Made by a program: the position numbers and the translations under genes. Shown in pieces: positions 36,660-46,578 of a stretch of DNA of 64,000 bases (position 1 is its first letter; each line of letters begins with the position of its first letter). The notes beneath the pieces were generated by a model, which searched no databases, was not told the origin of the DNA, and saw only the letters and a program-made list of their open reading frames with translations. The DNA lies in contig JBANDB010000012.1 in NCBI GenBank assembly GCA_037576215.1, positions 62,001-126,000 of the forward strand, read 5' to 3'. Source of the DNA: Armillaria gallica. Lineage: Eukaryota > Basidiomycota > Agaricomycetes > Agaricales > Physalacriaceae.

Positions 36660-38419
36660 ATGCCCTGAATAACCAATCCCGCAACTAAAAAGAAACCAGG
36701 CCCGAAGGGCTGGGCAACGCCCGAACAGTGGGATTTCCTCCTCAATAACTGTCCTGAGTTTCGTGTTGCACAAGGTTCGAAAGGCAAGAAAACTGCATTG
36801 GATGATTTTTGGAAAAAGATTGTTGCTCTCTTCCTGGAGGAGTTTGGTATCGATGCAGAGGATGAAGGACTTTTAAAATTCTGGCGCAGGGTAAGTAGTC
36901 TTGGCATTGTGCGGAGTATGTAACATGTTCCTGACATTTGATTGATATCACAGAGGCTCAAATGCTGGTTCAATAATCACGGCAACAAGGACGAACCTTC
37001 TGCTGTGGCAGTGCGATCATTGTTGCCTAAAGCCAATACCCGGCGTCTGAAGCCCGTCGAACTGTACTCTCAACTTTATTATCCTACTCACGTCCAACCT
37101 ATTGTCAAGACCAAGATCGAGGAGGAGGCAATACCTAAGCTGCAAGTCCTGAACTGCATCCGAACGACGACTCAAGAAGCATGGTTGGCAGAGAGTGAGG
37201 AGGTGAAAGAGGAGATAATGAGGTTGTGGACTGCTCAGGCAAAGCTGGAACCTTCAAAGTCGAGCGCGGATATGACCCCGGAGGATTATGCTGCGTAAGC
37301 TTATCTGCTTGATGATTGTAGGGTCCATTTGACTGTTTCTTAGTGCGTACAAGGCTGTCCAGGTCCAGGTTAGCAAATTCATCGCAGCCCTCGGTGCTGC
37401 AACCGGCAGATGCATTTCCATCTTCTTTGGTGCTTGTGATCCTAATGCTGGCGGGAAGATTCATACACGTGGGTATGTCAGTTCTTACCTATGTGAACGG
37501 CAGCTCATCTCATGTTCTCTGAAGTTATCATTTTGGGAAGGACCCGGAAGGGAAGAGCTTCGCCACGGCCACACCCCACTACACTGAAAGATTCCTGAAG
37601 CCCTTCACCAGTTTCGTGAAAAAGGTCTTTCGTGAGTATCATCATTTATTTACATTGAATACATAACTGATACATCGGATAGCTCCAGAAGTACGTGCAG
37701 CGAGGACACTCGTCAAGAAGACCACGGACGATGACGCTGAGGCTGTAGAAGGGGAAGCAGACAAGTCCCCATCCACCCCTCCTGTCGAACCGACCGAACC
37801 TAGGGATGTAGATGAGGACGCGAACAAGTCCCCACCCGCACCGGCTATCGAGCCTTCAGAGCACGATGTCAATCCGACACCCGTCATCCCACCCACCGGT
37901 CCTACCACAGATGTTCAAGGTGACAGCAATACCGGTGATGTATCACTAATCAAGAAGACCAAAGACGGCGAGAAGACTGACGCCAACGCCGATATGATAA
38001 ACACCGACTCAAACTCCAACAACACCGAGGACATCGACGCTGACCTAGAGCACACCAATAATGCCAGGGATCCCAACACTGATATCCGCTCAGATGGTGC
38101 CATTGTCAACGACGGTCGGCCATCTGATGATGCTGATCGTGCGGCCAAGGCTGTCGCCATTGAACCTCCCGTCGACACAGAGGGCAACGGCAACACAGAT
38201 GATGATCTTCCTGTTCAGCCCCCCATTAAAGCATGGTCTCGTAAGCGTGCAATTCAAGCATCAGATACAGTTGTAACACCTCGAGAGAAGAGGAGTCGGG
38301 TTGGACCTGCGACACGGGAGGTGTGGACTATTGCTGAGCTTGCAGCAAGATGCAGTGGTACCGGCGCTGCTGAGGACGTAGTGGCACCTAAGAAGCAGGC
38401 AAGGAAATCGAAGAAGTAG
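36660..38419 (+). pseudogene. Agaricomycete KDZ-locus-type protein with acidic C-terminal tail, TGA at codon 3
   Basis: Five exons: 36660-36890, 36954-37294, 37344-37472, 37525-37631 and 37683-38419. Introns are 63, 49, 52 and 51 bp, all GT...AG and in phase. Conserved-looking pieces are 'GPKGWATPEQWDFLL', 'RLKCWFNNHG', 'LYSQLYYPTHVQP' and 'FFGACDPNAGGKIHTRG', a pattern I recall from a large agaricomycete family of unknown function with a DNA-binding-like 'WFNNHG' segment. The tail is acidic and repetitive, ending in a basic patch (RKSKK). The only lesion is TGA at 36666-36668, two codons after the ATG. Either CGA mutated to TGA or the true start lies in an unseen upstream exon. Product about 500 residues. 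Confidence 0.6.
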
Positions 38420-39259
38420 ATATCTGTATTCGTGTAGTAACCCACTCACATTGAATAACCAGCACTGTTCCTTTGTTGCTAACTCTTGTGTACCTTTCTT
38501 GCTCTAAGACTTAAGTCCAAATCCACGGGTTCCGTGGAAACACCGGTTTTCCGTAAAAGAGGGATTGACGTGGATTCTTAGTTTGTGTGTGCAGGGATTA
38601 TGGATGTCTTGCAAAGTGTATAATAGGGTATACCTAGTAGAAATTTGATAGGCTAACCATGCTATAATCCGAGTGGTACCCAGGTATGTCGGATGGGTAT
38701 GCCCAGGCACGAATGAGTATGTCAGCATGTAATGGTGGTTTGACACGGCAAGATATTCATTCATTTCGTGGGCAGAGGATTTGTACATGAAGAAAAAACC
38801 TACAGAGGCAAAACATATGGAGGCGGAAAAAATATATGGAGCAGAAAAAATATATGGAACAGAAAAAATATGTGGGGTGGAAAAAATATGTGGCTAGACA
38901 TATTAAGCCCGATTCTGCGAATACCGGAACCCGTAGAACCAAGGACTGATGGAGGCAATCTATTTATAATGTGGAAGGATCAAAGATACCAGGCATGCTA
39001 GGGGATAATTGTGTTCCCAGGTATTTCAGGACCCCACGCAATCTCGTGTACCTGATAGTGGTATTAATAGAAGGATCAAGGCACACAGTCAGGAACGACA
39101 CCCATCTGCAGCGTACAAGGAGGGCGCCCAACGTTCTAGCCATGATGTAAATCATAGAGTAGATAATTAATTACATGGACCTATGGTTACAGCGTATATT
39201 ACATTATATGCCGTCTGCAACTATAGTATTATTATGGATTAGAAGGTATATATGGCCTG
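38420..39259. other. Right-end non-coding part of the KDZ block
   Basis: No gene. It contains a short 18-bp tandem repeat (separate entry) and ends in the imperfect terminal motif just before GCCCAGG at 39260. Confidence 0.5.
38815..38895 (+). repeat. 18-bp tandem repeat, about 4.5 copies
   Basis: The unit is close to TATATGGAGCAGAAAAAA. Copies differ at the four to five bases before the A-run. The repeat reads as a Lys/Glu/Tyr-rich frame but there is no gene context. Confidence 0.75.
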
Positions 39260-39266
39260 GCCCAGG

Positions 39267-39515
39267 ACAATATGGACGAGACAAACTCTTGCAATGAAAT
39301 TTTGATTCTGTATGCTTGTAGCGCCTCTGGTTGAGAGCACTGAGCTATTGAGTCCTTCGCACTATCCGACGACAGTATGTGGAGATCTCCTGGAAGACTG
39401 CCATCAGAGTGTGATTACCGTTCGCCCGGGAGTCGTAGAACACAAGCCAAGAGCAATGAAGAAGAGAATATAATCAAAAGACCGTCCAAGTCATGCAGAG
39501 CTCGAGGTCGATTCT
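39267..39515 (+). repeat. Tandem repeat unit 4, right part
   Basis: 39267-39430 matches 11345-11530 of unit 2, and 39436-39515 matches 12136-12200 (also 6000-6060 of unit 1), around 'caaaagaccgtccaagtcat'. It is therefore the continuation of unit 4 beyond the KDZ block. The match ends at about 39515, where Helitron sequence begins. Confidence 0.7.
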
Positions 39516-42500
39516 ATGGTAGAGAGGTTCATTACTCTGTGATTGAGTCCATTGCTGCCATCTGTTTGTACCCTGCAATGTATGTGTTTTTTATATCTGA
39601 TAGATTGGGTGAGATGCTTATAGCTTTTCTCCAACAGGAATCCATCTACACCCTCCAGGAATGATGCTTTTGACTTTCCTCCCAGTATGCCTGAGCGTGA
39701 TCATCAGGCAGAGCGGGAGCATGATCGTATTCAATGTCTTCAAATGACTTCTCCTTCTCATCACCGTGGCTGATCTTCTCATCCAGGTCCTGATCCCAAT
39801 ATTCAACTTCCATATTTTAACATCCCACCTGAGACCCACATTCCTTCTCAACTGGATCATCCATGTGAACATCCTATGCCTACAGTACTGCCTCATCCTG
39901 TTCTTCCCACCAGAGGAGGGCATCATAGGCAAGCACATGGTGGTGCACCTGGCAGACAGTTGCCTGCATGTGATAATGCTTCTGTTCTGCAGCTTCCTTT
40001 GCCACCACAGGGCTGTGGGCATGGTGGTGGACATAGACATGCACAAGGGAGAGGAGGTCACAGCCATGGAAATCATCCTACACATGCATTGTCACCACCT
40101 GGTATTGATATGATGAATTCTGTTGATGAATCCTGACAGTCACCACCTCTGCCTCTACCATCACCACCACTGACACCACCACCACCATCTCCTCCTCCTA
40201 TACCTCCAGTACCACCTACACCACCACCACCTGCACCACCTGTACCACCTACACCACTGCGACCAAGGACCATACCTTCCTTACTTCCTTATGTGAGATG
40301 TCCATATGTTGAACCACATTCTCAGCAGAGTATTGGAAAAATGGAGTGGATTTGTGAACACTGTGGTGCACCACATTGGTATAACGAGCGTCTCAAGTCC
40401 AAGTCAAGGACCAGACCCCATTTTGGCATGTGCTGCTTGCAAGGACAGATTAAACTCCCTAATCTCCGTCCTGCTCCTGGCATTCTCCAAAATCTTCTGT
40501 ATGGCATCAGTCCAATGTCTGATACTTTTATGAAAATATCTGACAGTACAATGCAGCTTTAGCATTTACATCAGTGGCTGTAAAGGTGGATGAGGCAGTT
40601 ACAAATTCTTCTGGACTGTACTCCTTCTGTATATCTGGTGAGCTTCACTATTGGATGGGATCTCTGCTACCTGGAGAAAACCAAAAGATGTCTTATGCAC
40701 AGCTGTATATACATGATCTGATGGAGGCATTGGGAATGCATAATTGTCACAATCCTAATCTGAAGCCTGAGATTATGTCTGCACTGCAGGGATTGCTCCA
40801 TGATGTAAATCCATATGTCCCATTATATCGACATGCCTATCTCATCATGAAGGACAAACCCTGTGAGGAGTATCCAAATCTTGAAGTGCAACTGCATGTG
40901 GGCCATGGCACTGATGGTCGGTGGTACAATCTGCCAACAGCAAATGAGTTGGCTGCTGTCATTCCTGGAGATGGATCAGAGCCAGTGAAGAATGAACGGG
41001 ATATTGTCTTATGCATGCATGATCAATCTCTTAAACACATCAGCCAGCTACATCCAAGCTATCGGTCTCTTTATTATGTTCTTCTCTTTCCTTATGGAGA
41101 ACTGGGTTGGAATTGATATATCCCTCTGGAGGAGACAGGAACCCATACAGAGTGTAAAAAGGTCACCCAACATATGTATTACACTTATTGTCTTCATGAG
41201 CGCCCAACTGTTGAACCAGATGCACCATTGTTTAAAGGAGGGAGCCTGACCCAGCAGTATGTTGTGGATGCATGGGCCTCAATTGAACAAAGTGATCTCA
41301 ACTGGGTTTGGAACAATCAGAAAACTATCCGTGCAGATCTGTATAAGGGAGTGGTGGATGCAGCTACTAATGCTGATGGATTGCAAGACTCTGGCCAGCG
41401 TATTGTCCTCCCTTCATCACATACTGGCAGTCCCCGTGCGATGTATCAGCTGTATCAGGACTCTATGGCAATTTGTAGAGCTTTGCAGAAGCCAGATATT
41501 TTTCTTACGATGACAGCAAACCCAAAGTGGCCAGAAATCATTGAGGCTCTGAAGTGCACAGATGGACCTGATCAGAAAGTGGAGGATCGACCAGATATTG
41601 TGGCCAGGGTCTTTCAGTTGAAGAAGGAGGCCTTACTGCAGGAAATCAAAAAGGGTGGAATATTTGGCAAAGTCAGGGCTGTTGTGCATACTATCAAATT
41701 TCAGAAGCGTGGACTCCCTCATATACATCTTCTGATTTTTCTGGATCCAGAAGACAAGATTTGCTCACCTGCTGATGCCGATTCAGTCTCATGTGCTCAG
41801 ATACCTGATCCTGAAACACATCCAATTCTTCATGAGGTGGTTACAAAATGCATGGTTCATGGTCCCTGTGATCATCACTGCAAGAGGCCTGATGGTGACT
41901 GTACAAAGAATTTTCCAAAGGAGTTCAATGAGCAGACAGAATTCACCACTGATGGATATCCTAATCTGGCATGCCCCAACAATGGTCGCAAGTATATCAA
42001 GATGCATGGCAAAACCTGAACCGTCTATACCAACCGTGATATTGTCCCATATAATCCCTATCTCAGTGCATGATACAATTGTCACATCAATGTGGAGGTC
42101 TGTGTGTCTGTTAAGGCCATAAAATATATCCACAAATACATCTACAAGGGCCATGATAGGACTACATTGGAGGTTCAGGACCATGATGAGATCAAGGAGT
42201 TTCTGAATGCACATTATATCTCTGCTATTAAGTCATGCTGGAGAATCTTTTCTTTCCAGCTACATCAGGAGGAGCCAAATGTTGTGTGTCTGCAGGTCCA
42301 TCTTCCTGATGAACATCTCATCACATATAATGAGACCGACAATCCAGAAGAGATCTTAGCAGCAGCTGAGGCAAAGACAACAACTCTGTTACAATGGTTT
42401 GATCTCAACAAAAAAGATCCCAGTGCACGTTGGTATCTGTATCAAGATATTCCTGCCCACTATACCTGAAACAAGAACAAGAAATTCTGGAAGACACGCC

Positions 42501-44435
42501 AAAGACACACAACTATTGGTGGTACTATTGGCCGAATGTATCAGGCTGCCCCCTCATCTGGGGAGCGATTCTATCTGTAGCTTCTTTTGACAGCTGTTGC
42601 TGGTGCTCAATCTTTCCAACATCTATGCACTGTCAATAATGTGGAGTATAATACCTTCAAGAAGGCATGCATAGCCATGGGTTTGCTGGAAAATGATAAT
42701 GAATGGAGGCAATGCTTAGAGGAGGCTGCAATTATGCAGTCAGGAGCACAGTTGCGATCATTATTTGTGACCCTCCTTCTCTTCTGCCAGCCAGCAAAGC
42801 CAGATGAGCTGTGGGAGGAGTTCAAGGAGAACATTTGTGATGATCTGGCACACAAGCTTCACCAACGTGATGTTCCAAATCCAACAGATGCTCAGCTCTA
42901 TGATTTTGGTCTTCATCTTATTGATAAACTCCTTCAATCTCATGATTGTCATCTCTCTGAGTGGACCCAGATGCCAGCCTCTACCATGGACTGGGCTGCT
43001 TATGAGGATAATCCTCTTCTGGCTGCACAGCTGGCCTATGATATCCCATCTCTGCAGCAATTAGTTGCTAACAATCTTCAAACATTCAATGAAAAGCAAA
43101 TGACTGCTTACAATATTGTGGTTGACTCTGCTATGAATGAATGAGGGAAATTGGTATTTCTGCATAGTGCTGGAGGTGGTGGAAAGACTTTTGTATGCAA
43201 TACTATTGCAGCTGCTGTTTGTGCCCAAGGACAGATTGTATTGACCTGTGCCTCCTCCAGTATATCAGCAATTCTCTTAGTTGGAGGGTGTACAAGCCAC
43301 AGCACCTTCATTTGGGATGAGGTTCCTATGCAGAACCGGCACAATATTGAGACTGTTGATTGTATTCTTCATGATATCTGCAATAAGGATGCTCCTTTTG
43401 GTGGAAAAACAGTTCTTTTTGGTGGTATGTGTATTTACTTTGATCCACTATAGATCATCATTTCTGACTGTTTATTTTAGGAGACTTTCATCAGACATTG
43501 CCAGTTGTTTCACAAGGATCATGGGAGCAGATTGTTGCAGCTTCATTTCACTGTTCCCTATGGCCTCACATTGAAGTCATCCATTTGAAGAAAAACATGT
43601 GCCTGGATCAGACTCATGAAAATGTAGAGTTTGCATGTTGGCTGCTTACAGTTGGTGCAGGCGAAGGACTCACTGAAGATCAAACCATCTCTCTTCCTGC
43701 TTCCATGCACCTTGCAGACTCTTCACTTTCTGGGCTCATCAGATACATTTATCCAAATATCACAGCTGGCAATTTTCAAGATCGCTTCTTTTTAGAAAGA
43801 ACAATTCTCTCTGGATGCAATGATGATGTTGATGAAGTCAATCAGCAGGTTCTGGAGATGTTCCCAGGACAGGAGACAGTATATTGGAGTACTGACAAGA
43901 TGATAGAGGATGAATTGGATGATGCTGCTACTCTCTATCCAGTTGAATTTCTTCAAAATTTCAATGCCTCCGGTTTACCACATGCAAAGCTGGCTCTCAA
44001 GATTGGATGCCCTCTCATGCTCCTATGCAATCTGGATCCAGCAAATGGCCTATACAATGGGACACAAATGATTCTCACATGCCTTTGTCCTTATGTATTG
44101 GAATGTCATCTTCTCAGTGGCAACAATGCAGGCAAGACCATCTTCATCCCACATATCACAATCAATGCTGATACAGCTGAGCTCCCTATCACATTTTCAC
44201 TTCACCAATTTCCAGTCAGGCTGGCTTTTGCAATGACAATCAATAAGTCTCAAGGCCACTCAGTTACCTATGTTGGATTGGATTTGTGTACTCCAGTTTT
44301 TTCACATGGACAACTCTATGTAGCACTTAGCCATTGCACTTCTGGACAATGGATTTGAGTTCTCTTTCCAGATACAGAAAAGTATACAGACACTTTGAAT
44401 ATTGTATATCCTGAGGCTCTATTACCTTCATAATA
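39516..44435 (+). mobile_element. Degenerate autonomous Helitron
   Basis: The block between the end of repeat unit 4 and the Ty3 LTR is filled by one RepHel gene. The 5' boundary is inferred from loss of unit 4 homology; the sequence there reads TCTATGG, compatible with a Helitron 5' TC. No CTRR terminus was found downstream, but two hairpins lie at 44486-44501 and 44530-44561 (separate entry). Ends are therefore unresolved. Confidence 0.6.
39687..44434 (+). pseudogene. Helitron RepHel protein (zinc finger, HUH Rep, PIF1-like helicase)
   Basis: A coding frame runs from about 39687, with an upstream exon before a likely intron that ends CAACAG at about 39640. A proline-rich tract spans 40145-40270. 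A zinc-finger-like segment 'CEHCGAPHWYNERL' + 'FGMCC' follows at about 40350. The HUH nuclease domain is near 41690-42170, with 'FQKRGLPHIHLLIFL' and the tyrosine segment 'KYIHKYIYKGHDRT'. The helicase spans 43140-44350, with Walker A 'GGGGKTFV', Walker B 'IWDEVPM', 'INKSQGHS' and 'GQLYVALSHC'. An intron at about 43425-43483 restores 'FGGDFHQTLPVV'. Lesions: a frameshift near 40550 and stops at 39771, 40134, 41114, 42017, 42071, 42467, 42577, 43142 and 44356, of which eight are TGA and one TAG. The usual stretch between 'TSHS' and the Walker B motif is missing. Confidence 0.8.
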
Positions 44436-44485
44436 CATATTTCTTTCTAAACTAATAACTGACACTCCTAAGTAATAAGCTGGGT

Positions 44486-44561
44486 TTGGGGTGGGCCCCA
44501 ACAAGCCAAAGTCCCGTGTTGTAGTCAGGTTGCCAGGACCTGAGGTATGAGGGTCCGGCAA
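44486..44561 (+). other. Two hairpins downstream of the Helitron gene
   Basis: 44486-44501 is TTGGGG-TGGG-CCCCAA, a perfect 6-bp stem. 44530-44561 is TTGCC-A-GGACC, an 11-nt loop, then GGTCC-GGCAA, a 10-bp stem with one bulge. Helitron 3' ends carry a short hairpin followed by CTRR. No CTRR follows either hairpin within 20 bp, so assignment as the terminus is only a possibility. Confidence 0.35.
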
Positions 44562-44580
44562 TCATGATGAAGACATGGGG

Positions 44581-44677
44581 CATAGGCTTGTCTTATCTAA
44601 TCATTATTAACTACTATAAATTGGGTTGCTATTAGTATTGGTAATGTGTCTTTTGTTCTACTACTATCTTGTACATG
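44581..44677 (+). repeat. Left LTR, first part
   Basis: Matches 60879-60998 of the right LTR except that the 26-bp palindrome and two adjacent bases are missing ('aggcttg' joins directly to 'tcttatc'). It breaks after 'cttgtacatg', where the 1.8-kb insertion begins. The first seven or so LTR bases are also altered. Confidence 0.7.
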
Positions 44678-46487
44678 CTGTTGAAGAGACTCTGTGCATG
44701 CAGGCTAGAAATGCAACAGTGTCAAAGACACTGATCACACTCACACCCAACACTACACACACAAACCCTCAAGTTCTTGGGGGGATATTATGCAATAGAA
44801 GCAGATTGAAGCAAAACAACTAAACTCTCAGAATATACAATACATGCTTATAGCAATAGCACATGTCACATATCTAGATCTCTCTAAGTCCAAAGGCTTT
44901 TATAACAAGAGGGGCGACCAATGCCGCTGGGCCTCAAGGCAAGGTGTACTACAATACACGATACATCGCCACACACCCACAAAACCCTCAATAAGTCGCA
45001 CGCGTCACACACAGGTAACCACAACAACCTAAACACACTCTAAACACGACTCAAAGCTTGCGCTCTAAGCAGAAACCCTTCACAAAACATCCACTCAAGC
45101 TTCCAAAACCAATTGTAGACCCACAGGGTTTGAACCTATGCCGATCCAGAGACACAATAACCAACTAAACCCCGTCCGACAAGCCAAAGGGTTTGAACCT
45201 CTGCCGCTTGCGGAAATGAGAACCCTCAAGTGTGCACTAATCAGACCACAGGGTTTGAACCTCTGCCGCCTGTAGTGCCACGTGTTAAAGAAGGCCTCTG
45301 TACGAACACTAACCAGACCAAAGGGTTTGAACCTCTGCTGCCTGTAGTATCTTGCACCCAAGAAACACTGTCCGACAAGCCAAAGGGTTTGAACCTCTGC
45401 CACTTGCAGAATGGTATACCCAACTAAGTGCGTGCTAACCAGACCACAGGGTTTGAACCTGTGCTGCCTGTAGCACCACGCGTCACAAGAAACCCTCAAA
45501 ACTCAAGAGCGTGTCTGCAATAACACAATATCTCTTATTCTCAGGGTAGAGCGCAGTCAACCAATCACTCAAACCATACACAAGTCCCCGCTAAGCTTTC
45601 TATGCCTTGTGCGCAACTCAATTCACTTGGTATGATATCAATTCTAGGTTTATTCTCTCGCTCGAAGTTACAAACTAATCCTGCTGCTAGGGCGTCAAGC
45701 TGGAGGCTTGCGCGCAACTACAACGGGGGTCCAAAAACTTGTACACTATTACTATACTACGGTATTTATACTATGCGCTCTACATATTAATACAACCTTA
45801 AATAGTAACTCTTGACTGGCAGAACTTCCTTTCCTGAGTCCCGGGCATGTTGCCATAATCACGCCATTGCTTGGCGCTTACTCAGAGCTCTGGCTCGGGG
45901 CCAGATCCTGGTCTCTCAGCTGCATGACATCGGTTAACCACACTATCTGCGCGTACTGACGTCGCCTAGTATTTCCTCAGAGTTGTAGCCTACCCTGCAA
46001 CTCTTATTTATGGTAATAATATCTTCTAGTGATTTCCATGGTCTTCTAGGACCACCAGCATCTAGTTTAGGCCTTGCGCACATTGGCCAAAGTCAGAGAC
46101 ATCAGTCTTACTTCAATTCTAAACATTCTGAGGTCTAGAGTGCTAGTTCCCCGTGTGGCAGTGCCTCGTGCATCATAGATCAAGGTTGCATGAAGTATCA
46201 ATTATCTCTTGAGCTTCACTGGTTCCATTCTTAGTGCACGTCTTCCGTGCATTGTCAGTGTACTCAGTGTCAAGTGCTGGGGCTTTAGACTTAGTTTGAC
46301 CCTTATGGTATAACTCTGCAGTTAAGCCTTGTGCTCCATCAAGCATCACTCAAGGAACTTCATTGTCTGCACTTAGTACACTGCGCTCTAAGGTATATCT
46401 CATTGCTTTGGTATCTAGGTCTTATAGAATGTATGTATTGATACATTTCGCAAAATTACATGTGTGAATGCTTTTCAAGCGTGTCAC
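44678..46487 (+). mobile_element. 1.8-kb insertion in the left LTR, type unknown
   Basis: Defined purely by comparison: the right LTR reads '...gtacatgtcatagtctacc...' without interruption, whereas the left is split here. The insert encodes no recognisable protein, and no clear target duplication or terminal inverted repeat was seen. It contains the six-unit tRNA T-arm-like repeat at 45121-45480. A non-autonomous element or a SINE-like composite are both possible. Confidence 0.65.
45121..45480 (-). repeat. Six-unit tandem repeat with tRNA T-arm (B-box) motif
   Basis: On the minus strand each unit contains GGTTCAAACCC, inside the potential T-arm (A/C)(C/G)AGG-TTCAAAC-CCT(G/T)T. On the plus strand, gggtttgaacc starts at 45126, 45189, 45250, 45323, 45385 and 45449, spacings of 63, 61, 73, 62 and 64 bp. 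Two unit types occur, one with 'gaccacagggtttgaacc' and one with 'aagccaaagggtttgaacc'. The motif matches the RNA polymerase III B box. Complete cloverleaf folding was not found, so these are tRNA-like rather than tRNA genes. Confidence 0.7.
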
Positions 46488-46552
46488 CATAGTCTACCAT
46501 ATACATTGGTCAACACTACTCAGCATGATGCAAGATACCTGGAACTTTTACA
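46488..46552 (+). repeat. Left LTR, second part
   Basis: Matches 61000-61065 of the right LTR with only a few substitutions and ends ...ttttaca. Internal element sequence follows, with the gag ATG at 46579. Confidence 0.7.
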
Positions 46553-46578
46553 CTTTTTTAGTGTAGCCGACTATAACA

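Larger units (their letters stand above)
26499..39259 (+). mobile_element. 12.76-kb KDZ transposon carrying additional genes (inferred)
   Basis: Left flank 26480-26498 and right flank 39260-39430 together reconstruct one continuous segment of unit 2 (11310-11530), so this block was inserted into unit 4. GCCCAGG occurs directly at 26492-26498 and 39260-39266, a candidate 7-bp target duplication. The ends read 5'-CACCCCATAAT and, on the complement of the right end, 5'-CAGGCCATATAT, a short imperfect inverted repeat (CA..CCATA). Contents: KDZ transposase (27060-30887), four minor genes, an intact viroplasmin-like gene, a gene with an acidic C-terminal tail and the ACTAGT array. The alternative is several nested insertions, but no internal empty-site junction is visible. 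Confidence 0.65.

Noticed and set aside
37642..38196. Minus-strand Ser/Val-rich ORFs
   Set aside because: Shadows of the acidic C-terminal tail of the plus-strand gene at 36660-38419.
26499..39259. TET/JBP dioxygenase gene, expected from known fungal KDZ associations
   Set aside because: No HxD...H/R dioxygenase pattern was found in any frame of the block.
40145..40270. Independent proline-rich protein gene
   Set aside because: It is in frame with the Helitron RepHel N-terminus and is best seen as its linker.
45121..45480. CRISPR array
   Set aside because: The units are about 63 bp with conserved sequence beyond the core and show a T-arm-like fold. The setting is eukaryotic with no cas genes.
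45095..45499. 134-codon minus-strand ORF with repeated 'FKP' peptide
   Set aside because: It is the translation of the six-unit tRNA-like tandem repeat, not a gene.
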